From: Flavobacteriales bacterium
Lineage (GTDB): Bacteria > Bacteroidota > Bacteroidia > Flavobacteriales_F > PHOS-HE28
Length of the DNA stretch: 64,000 nt
Assembly (NCBI GenBank): GCA_016703105.1
Contig: JADJCS010000014.1
Span: 172,507-236,506, forward strand
Direction of reading: 5' to 3'
The notes beneath the pieces are model-generated. The model saw only the letters and a list, made by a program, of their open reading frames with translations, did not search any database and was not told where the DNA came from. Position 1 is the first letter of the stretch, and each line of letters begins with the position of its first letter. Below are positions 18,358 to 26,937 of this stretch, piece after piece. A program made the position numbers and the translations under genes.

Positions 18358-18493
18358 GCGCACTGCCATTAGTGACGGGGTGCGCAGGTCCTATTGCCGG
18401 AGACGACCACGGCGTGGATCACATGGGTCCGTTGGCCTGCCCGGTGGCGCCTTGGGCCGGATGCTTGTGCGGCGAGCACGTATGGACCGCCCC

Positions 18494-18715
18494 CTAGGAG
18501 GAGAGATACTTGATCTCCGCACGAAGGAAGCGGATCACATCATCGGTATCCTCGATGTTGCTCCTGGACTTCTTCTGCGCCTCGCGCTGCGCCTCCATGC
18601 GCACGAGATAGGCCTCGCAGGCACGCTTGCGCTCGGCCTTGTTGGTAATGGACTTCAGCTTCAGCTTGATGAAACCGGACGATAGGACGCTGGCTGGCTT
18701 TTTCGGGGTCGACAT
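18494..18715 (-). CDS. Small charged helical hypothetical protein
   Basis: A 73-residue protein, basic in the first two thirds (KLKLKSITNKAERKR) and acidic later (NIEDTDDVI), probably all helical and perhaps coiled-coil. I do not recognise a family. Codon usage is genome-typical (AAG, GAG, CGC, ATC), which supports expression. It is convergent with the aldo/keto reductase and has no partner on its strand. Confidence 0.5.
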   Translation of the reverse strand: MSTPKKPASVLSSGFIKLKLKSITNKAERKRACEAYLVRMEAQREAQKKSRSNIEDTDDVIRFLRAEIKYLSS

Positions 18716-19256
18716 ATCAGTGCTTGCAGTGCTTAGCAGCGGGGAAAATACACTTTCGCGCCTCTTCTCCTAGGGCGGATCGGTGTTTGGGGCCGTTCGG
18801 CCCGCCCCAAGGGCCTGGAAAAGCGGGCCAGTGCGGGCCTTTCCTGCGGGTAGCCCTTTTTTATCGAACCTCAGGTCTACCCCGTGCAGGGTCTCCGCCT
18901 CGGGACCCTGCGCCTAGATCGTGATCGCAGGGTCCCTTCGAAGACACTGCGGGAGGAGGAAAGGGCCTTGCCTTCCACGATGAACTCGATCGCGTCGAAC
19001 CAGATCCGGCCCCTACCCCTCAAGAAAGAATAGCCCTTGAACTCACGGCGCGTCACCCTCATGCGCCAGGTGCCGCTTGCCCCTTTAGGCCCGCCAATCC
19101 AGGATCCCTTCGGTGACCCAGCGAGGAAGCGAGGCGTAAGGGCAACCGCTCCGCAGCCTAATTATTCCAACACTATCCGCTGACTTGTAACCCCATCGTA
19201 GCGCGAGCGTCCACGCTCGTGTCACTCTGCCAAGCGGACATGCGCTAGTCGAGGCA
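18716..19256. other. Gene-poor stretch with hairpin repeats and a possible coding remnant
   Basis: No convincing complete gene. The minus-strand frame at 18877-19062 (61 residues) has coding-like codon choice in its first 36 residues (FKGYSFLRGRGRIWF and following) but then runs into the repeat hairpin, so it may be a gene remnant. There is also a GC-rich palindrome-laden stretch at 18790-18860 and a small hairpin near 19198-19222 that could terminate the LamG gene. Confidence 0.4.
18886..18911. repeat. Dispersed intergenic hairpin repeat, copy 1
   Basis: GCAGGGTC (18886-18893) pairs with GACCCTGC (18904-18911) around a ten-base loop. An almost identical hairpin, with a loop differing by one base, lies at 26912-26937, about 8 kb away. 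It may be a small mobile palindrome of this genome. Confidence 0.6.
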
Positions 19257-20627
19257 CTACTCGACCACGACCATTTGGGTGACCATTGCACCCGCGTTCT
19301 GCACCTGCACTGAATAGCCCCCTTTGGCCAATCCGGAGAGATCCAGGACGCGTTGTGTGCGGCTACCATTGGCTTGGAATACTTCGTTGTGTACTTGTCG
19401 GCCACGCGTATCGAACACCTGAAGCGACACCAAACCTTGGAGTTCGAGCTCCACCGTGAATTGGCCGTGGTTCGGATTGGGGTATACGCGCACACCACTG
19501 AGCTTCGGAGTTGGGTCTTCGAGCTCCATTCCGATGTTGACCGAGGTACACAGACTGTAGGTGTTCACACAGTTATTGGAATCCAGCCAAGTGTAGCTGA
19601 TGCTGTGGGTCCCTTCGCCTGCTGTGGCCGGGTCGAATGTGCTACCCGACATACCCTGTCCAATGAAAACACCTCCGGCAGGACTAGCCACGAGTGTTAC
19701 GGCGGGATCCAAGGTCGTATAGCTGGCAGATAGACCGGAGTAGACAACAGGCGTTGTGCTGATGCAGGGACCACCAGCAAGGCAGAGGCCATCGATCTCA
19801 CCCTCGGTCAATGCACGGTTCCAAAGGCCGATGTCATCCAGTTCGCCATTGAGGAAGTACTCGAAATAGTTCGGTGGTTGATTGAACCATTTGTAGGCGC
19901 CGAAATACACGGAGTCCGGATTGGAGCTTGTAAGTATGGTTGCCGGGCAAGAAAACGCGGTATCCAGGACACAATCGATATAGTAGCTGACAACACCTTG
20001 CGCTCGGTTGGCTACGAAGTGATGCCATTCTTGAGCAGGCTCGGCGGGGTTGGCGGATATTTGCTGAAAGCCGTTGAACCCATTCACGATCAAGGCGAGC
20101 CGGTCATCATCTCCGCGCCAAATGCTGAAACCCTCCGTGAAATCAAATCCACGACCGACCAGATATTGCCTACCCTCAGAAGTGTTGCCATCGACCCTGA
20201 ACCAAACCGACCATGCGAAATCATCCATGCCATTGATGGCTGCGATCGGAGGGATCTCGATGTAGCTCGAACTGAAAGCGTAGGCTTGGTTTGGCCCACC
20301 AAACCTGTCTGTGGTAAGGGAAGCGCCGACCGACGTTCCATGATGTGCATCACCGCTCTCATCATCCGCATTTCCATTCACCGGCCACCAGCCGACGAGT
20401 CCATTGGTTGGCACATAGCCTGGAGGTTCTGCGAAGACACATTGTGTCAGCAAGGTGCAGCCAATAGTTCTACGAGGCGGTTCATTAGTGTGTGGTTGTG
20501 GTTTTGCTGAGGTCTGCATCGCACCACCCTTGGGTGAGTGTTGCGCGAGTATATGCGGTACAAGAACACAAGCAAAGGGCAATATGCGGATAAGGTGGAA
20601 GAATGGGCCGGTGCCAGAACTTATCAA
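19257..20627 (-). CDS. LamG-domain secreted protein with T9SS sorting domain
   Basis: A 456-residue protein. A signal-like hydrophobic N-terminus (LIRILPFACVLVPHILAQ) is followed by a ~200-residue concanavalin/LamG-type jelly roll (GLVGWWPVNGNADDESG, EWHHFVANRAQG, YFLNGELDDIGLWNRALT), a short Ig-like/HYR-type segment and a C-terminal T9SS domain (VYPNPNHGQFTVEL, FDTRGRQVHNEV, LAKGGYSVQV). LamG modules bind glycans or proteins; the likely role is surface attachment. Codon use is less GC-biased than in the neighbouring genes. A large nested inverted repeat sits just upstream of its start. Confidence 0.75.
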   Translation of the reverse strand: MISSGTGPFFHLIRILPFACVLVPHILAQHSPKGGAMQTSAKPQPHTNEPPRRTIGCTLLTQCVFAEPPGYVPTNGLVGWWPVNGNADDESGDAHHGTSVGASLTTDRFGGPNQAYAFSSSYIEIPPIAAINGMDDFAWSVWFRVDGNTSEGRQYLVGRGFDFTEGFSIWRGDDDRLALIVNGFNGFQQISANPAEPAQEWHHFVANRAQGVVSYYIDCVLDTAFSCPATILTSSNPDSVYFGAYKWFNQPPNYFEYFLNGELDDIGLWNRALTEGEIDGLCLAGGPCISTTPVVYSGLSASYTTLDPAVTLVASPAGGVFIGQGMSGSTFDPATAGEGTHSISYTWLDSNNCVNTYSLCTSVNIGMELEDPTPKLSGVRVYPNPNHGQFTVELELQGLVSLQVFDTRGRQVHNEVFQANGSRTQRVLDLSGLAKGGYSVQVQNAGAMVTQMVVVE

Positions 20628-20636
20628 CCCAGTTCG

Positions 20637-20746
20637 CGCTCGGGTGTTTCCCGAGTGCGATCAGCGCTGAGGGCCTCCGGCCCGTCATGAATGGCAAGGC
20701 GGGCCAGAGGGCCTAGTCAAAGCCGTCACTCGGAAACACCCGAGCG
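20637..20746. repeat. 110-nt nested inverted repeat
   Basis: The outer arms 20637-20657 and 20727-20746 are reverse complements over 20 bases with a single extra C on the left (CGCTCGGGTGTTTCC... / ...GGAAACACCCGAGCG). Inside, a second GC-rich pair (around 20670-20683 and 20698-20712) folds as well. No ORF is enclosed. It could be a MITE-like element or a large structured terminator upstream of the LamG gene. The rest of 20628-20969 holds nothing else I can name. Confidence 0.65.
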
Positions 20747-21006
20747 ACAACATTGCGGAGTGGATGGGTGGCTCGACTAGATCTTGTGGGAACGCCTTGC
20801 TCAGTTCTTCCCATTTTCCGACGCATGCACGGCGATTGGTCACCCTGGTTCGCGACTGTAAAGCGATTTTGTGGCACCTCACACCACCACTCTCCATATT
20901 TTCGCCTGAGTTGCATCGATACTCTTGCCAGCGATGTAGTGCGTCACACACTAACCATGCATACCGCCTATGAAACCATCTACCCTTCTTCGAAAAAGGC
21001 CTTTAC

Positions 21007-21708
21007 ATGCTTGTAGCCGCTGCGTCCAGTTCATGTCTGCAACAAGGGTATGTCCAACTGGCTCAGAGAGAAGATGAACTAGTTGCTTCCGAGGTAGTTC
21101 GATCGTTCATCAAAGCGAATCCGAACGCGTCGATAGTGCTACGTGTGCCGAATACTCCACAAACCGCAACTCAGTCCGATCCGAACACTTCGGTCTATAA
21201 TGCGATCGAGAAGGAGCTTGTGATGGCCGGCTTTAACGTCAAGGACCGTGGCCTCTTCAATCAAGCGTTAAAGAGTGATGTCTCAATGGACTACTCCCAG
21301 ATCGCGAATCTCTCGGGAACCGATCTCATCCTCGAACTGGTAAAGGTGGATCTGAGAGTGCCGATCAAGACAAATCGGGCCTACACAAAGCACGGAGAGG
21401 AGAAGGTACTCGATGACCTGGAATACACCCGGTATGGAGCCTCGATCGAGTTCAAAATGGTCTTGGTAAGGACCAACGCCTACGGGGGAGCTTCTCCTTT
21501 TACCATACGCCATGCACTGGTCGAACCACGGATTGCCAGTGCAAGGTTTCCTTACAAGTACGGTGGGAAGTTCTATCCGGACTACGTTGCCAGATTTTGC
21601 TCAGAAGAAACGAAACGGAATGTAGCCTACGAGTACTATCCTATTGACGTGTTCGAGCAATTCGTCCGCGAACGCACGCGAGAACTGATCGAGGTGATCC
21701 GGCAATAG
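21007..21708 (+). CDS. Hypothetical lipoprotein, probable 5' frameshift
   Basis: The open frame from ATG 21007 encodes 233 residues starting MLVAAASSSCLQQ, a lipobox without the usual charged n-region. A second ATG at 20970 lies in another frame; removing one A from the AAAAA run at 20993-20997 joins it to this frame and restores a textbook lipoprotein signal (MKPSTLLRKGLYMLVAAASS then Cys). The true gene is therefore probably 20970-21708 with one extra base. The mature part is mixed alpha/beta, with IEKELVMAGFNVKDRGLFNQ reminiscent of the CsgG/FlgO-like fold, but I cannot name the family. Base composition is clearly more AT-rich than its neighbours, suggesting acquisition together with the restriction-like operon next to it. 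Confidence 0.6.
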   Translation: MLVAAASSSCLQQGYVQLAQREDELVASEVVRSFIKANPNASIVLRVPNTPQTATQSDPNTSVYNAIEKELVMAGFNVKDRGLFNQALKSDVSMDYSQIANLSGTDLILELVKVDLRVPIKTNRAYTKHGEEKVLDDLEYTRYGASIEFKMVLVRTNAYGGASPFTIRHALVEPRIASARFPYKYGGKFYPDYVARFCSEETKRNVAYEYYPIDVFEQFVRERTRELIEVIRQ

Positions 21709-21752
21709 CCATTGAGCGATACAGTGCCCGGGAAGCATCCACTACGGCACTA

Positions 21753-22193
21753 TCATTGGCAAAGATCAAAATCGACCTTAAGATCGTATCGAATGATCTG
21801 CACTACAGGGCTGCGATTGGCCTCCTCCCCAACTGCATCGGACAGCTTCCGGGAACCACCATGCACGAGGATCCCACGGGGTTGCTTGCGGGTTTCCTCC
21901 TTCAACTTGTCCATGTAATGCCTGAGTTGGTGCACAGCACTGACGCTCGGCGCATCGCGCTTGCATTCGACCACCACTGCAATCTCATCGCGATCGATGA
22001 GCAATACATCCGCTCGCTTCCGATCATCGAAGACCTTTTCCCGCACTTTCAGGTCAGGATGAACCGATAAGCCATCTTCCAAGTGATGAGGATAAGTGTA
22101 GATGTAGGCCTGTAGTGCCGACTCGTGTTTGAACTTGGATTGAATGCCCATCCAGTTGCTCGGATCATTCATCACCGCGCGGAAATCGCTCAC
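21753..22193 (-). CDS. PD-(D/E)XK nuclease domain protein (NucS/DUF91-like)
   Basis: A 146-residue protein, last gene of a four-gene minus-strand operon. RADVLLIDRDEIAVVVECKR contains the D-x(n)-E-x-K catalytic arrangement of the PD-(D/E)XK nucleases, and the following VHQLRHYMDKLKEE helix matches the NucS C-terminal/DUF91 layout. Its start overlaps the stop of the preceding gene by four bases (ATGA), so the two are coupled. It probably cuts DNA as part of a restriction or repair module. Substrate and partner are inferred only from context. Confidence 0.6.
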   Translation of the reverse strand: MSDFRAVMNDPSNWMGIQSKFKHESALQAYIYTYPHHLEDGLSVHPDLKVREKVFDDRKRADVLLIDRDEIAVVVECKRDAPSVSAVHQLRHYMDKLKEETRKQPRGILVHGGSRKLSDAVGEEANRSPVVQIIRYDLKVDFDLCQ

Positions 22194-22648
22194 TGAATGG
22201 GATTTGATCGCCCAATGGTTTGCCGGGCTTGTCCACTATTGAATCTGTACGCTTCTGGGAGTTGAATGACGAGGCTCCTATCCGTAGGACCTGCCGTTAG
22301 GTCCCACCTGACCTCGATCCGCCTACCCATTTCGCCAAAGGGATACTGCTTACTGATCGGCACCAGGGGATTCCAGTTGTCATCATCGTATTTCAGGCCT
22401 GTAATGACCCCGATCCGTCCTACCGTGCTACCCCGCAATGCAACAATGACAGAATCACCAATGGCGACTCCATTGAGCGCGCTACGTGCTTTGGTCCAAT
22501 TCATTCGCTTTAGCCCTCCGTCCAGTCTGAAGCCGTCCCCGGTCGGCCAGCCAACAACAACACATTGGTTCAAGAACCACCGTTGCCACATACCTGGAAA
22601 GCTATCCTCCATGCAATAGACCCTCCAGAGTTTCGGTGCAGTGCTCAT
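22190..22648 (-). CDS. Putative PUA/EVE-like DNA-reader domain protein
   Basis: A 152-residue protein. The order of features (LWRVYCMEDSFPGMWQRW, a VVVGWP strand, WTKARSAL, then IGDSVIVAL and VGRIGVITG, then W and charged strands) resembles the EVE/PUA-like beta-barrels that read modified bases in McrBC-type restriction systems. This assignment rests on pattern only and could be wrong. It sits between an HNH protein and a PD-(D/E)XK nuclease, overlapping the latter by four bases, a context that fits a recognition subunit. No catalytic residues are evident. Confidence 0.5.
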   Translation of the reverse strand: MSTAPKLWRVYCMEDSFPGMWQRWFLNQCVVVGWPTGDGFRLDGGLKRMNWTKARSALNGVAIGDSVIVALRGSTVGRIGVITGLKYDDDNWNPLVPISKQYPFGEMGRRIEVRWDLTAGPTDRSLVIQLPEAYRFNSGQARQTIGRSNPIQ

Positions 22649-22676
22649 GGGTACATGATCATTAGCGGCTGGTCGT

Positions 22677-23818
22677 TTACTGGAGCAAGGCGATCAGCTC
22701 ATCGTGCTGGAGCCATGGTCTGCGTAAGTGCAGCATTACATGGCAATTCGCACACACCATTACCAGGTCCTCCGGTTTTGTCCGATGGCCCGGCGGCATC
22801 TCTGACACTGGCAAGACGTGATGTGCCTCGATGTAGCCGATCCGCTTTCGGACCATAGCGCTCGGCGAAGGAGAAAGTACAGACCTCGCAACGAAGCAGA
22901 GGGTCCCTTTCACAGTAGCGCTCCTTGGCGATACGAACCACTTCTGGGTCACGCGCTCTGCCTTACGGTGCAACACCCATTTCTCCTTGCCTTCTGGAAA
23001 ACCGTCGGCTGTGAACTCTGGTTGGAGCGAGGCAGTCTCGGATTGAGGCGGCGTAACCGTTTGGTTGCCGAGCATCGTAGCGTCCAACGGAAGCGTTGGC
23101 TTCGTGCGCTGCCGGACCTCCAACGCCTCCTGGTCAGCAACGTGCTTAGGTATCGTACTACCAACCGTCCAAAGGAAGGAGTGGGCATCGAGCAGGTCGA
23201 CCGGCCCTATGCCCCGTGTTTGCAACCATTGTTGTGTCTCGCGCACGATGGCGATGAACGTAGTGTAGTTCTCCCAGCTGATATTGTCTGATGTATGGAA
23301 CTCAACTACCGTCAGCGTGGTAAAGGCTCTGTCAAACCCCTCCTGCGATATGGGGAGGTAACGGTTCTGTCTTTCAGGAAGAACAAGTAGGCAATGAGTT
23401 GGTACTTGAGACCCAGTGCCTCCAGGTCTGCGAAGCAAGTCTCGTCGGGGCGTTTGCTCTTGTAGAGGTCGAACAGCGCTTGATCAGCAAGCGCGTGGCG
23501 GCGAGGTTCTTGAAATCATCCTTCAGCCGCCAATCGGTCGAGGTTGTTCTGTTGCTTACGTCCGTTGTGCACAACTTCGGTTGCAATGGCACGCACCACA
23601 TCCGCCTGTATGCTGCCTGTTCCGATGTGCTCAGGCTTCCAGAACTGGGTCTTTAGCTCAGCACGTGCTTCGCGATAGACCGTCTTCTTGTAATTCTCCA
23701 ATAGGTCGATCCCGTGGTGTTCGAAGTTCTGGAAGGCTGCCCCACCAAATCGTTCGTGCAGATAGAGCTTGAAAAGGTCAAATGCTTCCGCCAGACTCGA
23801 TTCCCTGAGCAAGTTCAT
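22677..23818 (-). pseudogene. HNH endonuclease-type protein, interrupted by about five frameshifts
   Basis: Reading across frames gives one ~380-residue protein. It starts at 23818 (MNLLRESSLAEAFDLFKLYL), has a ~270-residue helical N-terminal region and ends in an HNH domain (two CxxC-like pairs in RCEVC and CANCH, then AHHVLPVSEM and LVMVCANCHVMLH). Frame changes are needed near 23535, 23475, 23375, 22953 and 22851; the last two cancel within the HNH domain, one of them in a CGCG run. The individual open pieces are 100-254 residues long. It begins 11 bases after the stop of the methyltransferase gene, so the two were or are co-expressed. It is either a decayed nuclease or, given the error pattern elsewhere, an intact gene with sequencing indels. 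Confidence 0.65.
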
Positions 23819-23829
23819 TGGTTAGGCAT

Positions 23830-25451
23830 TCACTCAGAACAACTTTCCTGCCCCTTCTTCCCCGCCTCCTTCTTCGCCTTCTTGAAGTTCAGGTCCGGCA
23901 TGTGGTCCGGGTGTTCAGCGCGTTGCTTGCCACTTAGCAGGCCTTCTATGTCGAGGATCCGCAAGCGCGGATAGTCCTTGCCGTTGGCGCCGGTGTAGAA
24001 GCCCGCGCTGGCGGCATCGGCGCGCATGCTCTTGCTGGGCGGGTAGAGGCAGATCGAGAAACCGAACTCCGCGCCTTCGCGGTCGCGCACATGGTTCAGG
24101 AGCGCACGTCATCCGCCTTCAGGTGGCCGCTCTTTACGCTCACAATGATCTTGCGCGCGCCTTCGGTGTCAGCATCGTGGAAGTACTTGATGCCGTCCAC
24201 GCCGCCGTCCTTGCCTTTCTTCTTGCCTTGGTAGGGCTGTGCGTTCACCAAGCTGGTGGCCCACCATTGGAACTGGTAGCGGTCGCGCAAGCTCAGGTCG
24301 CGGGCCGCATCCAGATCACCGGGTGTGCCGATCACATCGAACTTCAGCTTCTCGCCGAAGGCATCCTTCATGCGCTACTCGATCAGGCTTACGGCCAGGT
24401 GGGTGATGTCGATGCCGATCCAATCGCGCTTCAATTTCTGTGCAGCATGCACAGCGGTGCCACAACCACAGAGGATCGAGCACCACGTCGCCTTCGTTGC
24501 TGCTGGCGGAAATGATGCGTTCCAAAAGGGCGAGGGGCTTTTGCGTTGGGTAGCCGAGGCGCTCGTCAGCCTGTGCCCCAATTGCCTCAATGTCGATAAA
24601 GGCTGTCAATGGTACTGCCTGGTATTTCTGCTAACCGCACCTTCCGTCTGGGCACACCAGTGCTGGACCAAAGACGTCTCCCTTATTGTCCAGTGCGGTA
24701 AGCTTCTCCTTCGTCATGCGCCATCCTTCTGGGCCGGGCGTATAACCTTTGTAGGTGTACACAAGATTGGGTCTTGCTCCCATGGATGCCGAGCGGAGGA
24801 GAGGCCCGCTGTAAAATGGTCCGTTCGCATCTGTATGTGTGAAGCGTGGATCGATCGCTTCGTCGCTGAGTCGCCTTTAATCCTATCGAGGTAGAACGAG
24901 TACTCGTTTGATTTTGTGTAGTAGAGTATGGTATCGGTCGCAGTCCCAAACTTCCTTGCCTCGAACTGTGAACCCTTTGGTCGCTTGTATCGTCGCCAGA
25001 TTATTTCGTTGCGATAGTGCTCCTTCCCGAACACCCCATCCAACACCACCTTCAAGTAGTGGCTCGCTGTCGGGTCACAGTGCAAGTACAAGCTCCCTGT
25101 CGGCTTCAGCACGCGGTGCATTTCCAGCAGGCGGTTGGCCATCATGGTGAGGTAGGCCATCATGTCGTTCTCGCCGAGGAAGTCGCGCAACGCTTTCATC
25201 AGTTGCGCCACATCGGTATTGGGCTGGTGCAGCAGTTCCTTGAATTCGTGCTCGGCCTGTATGCCCCAATGCCAACTGTCCTCGAAGGCGGTGATGGAGG
25301 CGTCAGCGGCCTCGCCCTTGGGGCTTTTGAAGAGCAGGTTGTAATCGCGCTTGCTATTGAAGGGCGGGTCGAGATAGATCAGATCGACCGACTCGGTGGC
25401 GATATGCTGGCGCAGCACATGCAGGTTGTCGCCGTAGTAGAGGGTGGGCAT
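23830..25451 (-). pseudogene. Fused N6-adenine/N4-cytosine DNA methyltransferase and PD-(D/E)XK nuclease, frameshifted
   Basis: A ~540-residue protein in several frames. The first 245 residues (25451-24714) are intact: DPPFNSKRDYN (catalytic motif IV), then a motif region typical of beta-class DNA methylases. After frame changes near 24740, 24660, 24470, 24370 and 24110 the frame continues with GYTPGPEGWRM, YPTQKPLALLERII and CGCGTAVHAAQKL (SAM-binding motif I), then a C-terminal nuclease-like domain (RYQFQWWATSLVNAQP, GGVDGIKYF, IIVSVKSGHLK) whose Asp and V-x-K fit a PD-(D/E)XK/Mrr-like site. Methylation and cleavage would thus lie on one chain, as in type IIG-like systems. It is the first gene of the operon. 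Confidence 0.7.
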
Positions 25452-25572
25452 GTGCGATAAGTGGATGGGCTGATGCCCGAACGAAAGTATACGGAACGCT
25501 CAGGGGTGAATACCGTGACAGGACTTAAGCTGAACAGTGTAGTGTGGGCAAGCGGGAGGGCGTTACGCCCGG

Positions 25573-25962
25573 TCACGACCGCCGGTGCTCCCCGAAGTTC
25601 GTGGCGGTGGTGATACGCCGTTGTTGCTTCACCATTTCGCGGCTGTAGAACGTGTCGGCATCCACTTGGTAGGTGGTGTGCATGGCGGTACCGTTCTTGG
25701 CCTCGATGAGCATGCGCCGCTCATAGCGCCACCAAGCTTGGGCAAAGTGTTCGGCGGGCGGTGCATGGCTCTGCACGGCGCGCACAAAGGCCTGTTGCGC
25801 TTCGGTGAGTGGAACCAAGCGCCCGCTCGCCAAAGCTTGCATCCAATGGCCCCAGCGCTTCACGGTGGCGTACTGCTCTTCGCTGAACACCCACGGGTCG
25901 CACCGGAAAGGAAAGTCCCGCATACGGGCGAAGGCGAGATGGTGTGGGTCGTCGGTTTTCAT
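25573..25962 (-). CDS. DUF413 (MaoP/YifE-like) family protein
   Basis: A 129-residue soluble protein. The N-terminal ~85 residues (FPFRCDPWVFSEEQYATVKR, GHWMQALASGRLVPLTEAQQ, AFVRAVQSH, WWRYERRM) follow the DUF413 pattern known from E. coli YifE/MaoP, a chromosome-organisation protein. The last ~40 residues are basic. The start at 25962 is preferred over an upstream one that would add 70 low-complexity residues. It is the gene upstream of the methyltransferase operon on the same strand, 121 bp away, and probably unrelated to it. Confidence 0.55.
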   Translation of the reverse strand: MKTDDPHHLAFARMRDFPFRCDPWVFSEEQYATVKRWGHWMQALASGRLVPLTEAQQAFVRAVQSHAPPAEHFAQAWWRYERRMLIEAKNGTAMHTTYQVDADTFYSREMVKQQRRITTATNFGEHRRS

Positions 25963-26272
25963 GGCAACGCGGGCAACCCCAATGTAAGGACCAGTGGCCG
26001 ATGGGTACATTCGTGTGCGCTTTGCTCCGGCGCAAGAGAACGCCCGCCAGGGTTTCCGGAAGAACCGGCCGTAAGGTGGTTCGACGTACGGGCCTGAGGC
26101 GGGCGTTCTTCCGTTCCGTGCCGAGGGCTGCTCACCTCTCCCGCAGGATCCTCGCTGCGCCCCTGCGCACATGCATAGTTCCGTTTATCTTCGTGCCGAT
26201 GCCCGGGGATGTCGCAGGCGCGGGCGCGAAAGCGCTCGGAGGCCTGTGCGTTGGTCGGGCATCGTCCATTCC
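25963..26272. other. Intergenic region
   Basis: No credible gene on either strand. TATCTTCG at 26186-26193 resembles a -7 element pointing to the small gene downstream, 80 bp before its ATG. Confidence 0.35.
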
Positions 26273-26461
26273 ATGCAACCCCAAGCCCAACTCAGCGAAG
26301 CGCGCAAAGTGTTGAGCGATGCACGGCTTATGGCCTTTTGGAAGGAGGCCGCTGCGCAACCCTTTCCTGGGGCACCGGGGCGAATGCTGAAACAGCTTGG
26401 CAGAGGTCATACTATAGATGAGATCTTCGCGATGCATGCGCGCGGTTCGATCGCCCATTGA
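26273..26461 (+). CDS. Small hypothetical protein
   Basis: A 62-residue protein (MQPQAQLSEARKVLSDARLM start), probably helical, with the motif PFPGAPGRMLKQLGRGHTID. I recognise no family. A second, overlapping frame (26418 onwards) reads IELKVVRIGPRVFRITFGHH for about 45 residues and could be its continuation after a frameshift or a separate small gene. Support comes only from codon choice and the absence of alternatives. Confidence 0.35.
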   Translation: MQPQAQLSEARKVLSDARLMAFWKEAAAQPFPGAPGRMLKQLGRGHTIDEIFAMHARGSIAH

Positions 26462-26911
26462 ACTGAAAGTGGTGCGCATTGGTCCCCGCGTGTTCCGCAT
26501 CACCTTCGGCCATCATGGGCCGCAAGTAGGCGATGGTGGCGTATGGCGCGTGGTGTTCAGCGGGGCGCCAAGGTTGTGCGCTGCCAGGAGCAGGGCTTCT
26601 GGATCCACTGATCGGGGAGCGTGCCGGTGCGGGAATTTAGAGGTGGCCGGAGGCCATGGGCTACTAGGTGCTCGGTTGTCGGTTGGTTCGTTGTTGGTTG
26701 TCGGTGGGTCCGCTGGTCAGTTGTCAGTAGTGGGTAGCCAAGGGCCAAGGGGCCAATAGGCCATGCCCGAGGCGGCCCACCAAGGAGGTATTCACCAACA
26801 ACTGTCAACTACCAACTGGCCCACAGACCACTGGGCTCCGCCCACCTTTTGATCCGTTCCATTCGCGTTCTAGCACCCCGTCCCCCAGTCCACCAACCAT
26901 TTCCTCCCACC

Positions 26912-26937
26912 GCAGGGTCTCCGCCGCGGGACCCTGC
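26912..26937. repeat. Dispersed intergenic hairpin repeat, copy 2
   Basis: GCAGGGTC (26912-26919) pairs with GACCCTGC (26930-26937) around a ten-base loop; two more C-G pairs extend the stem. It matches the hairpin at 18886-18911 in both stem and, except for one base, loop. Confidence 0.6.

Noticed and set aside
18380..18685. 101-codon plus-strand frame opposite the small charged protein
   Set aside because: Leu/Gly/Arg-rich shadow with no motif; the minus-strand reading has better codon use.
20637..20746. Integron attC site
   Set aside because: The long inverted repeat lacks the RYYYAAC/GTRRRY core sites and there is no integrase or cassette array.
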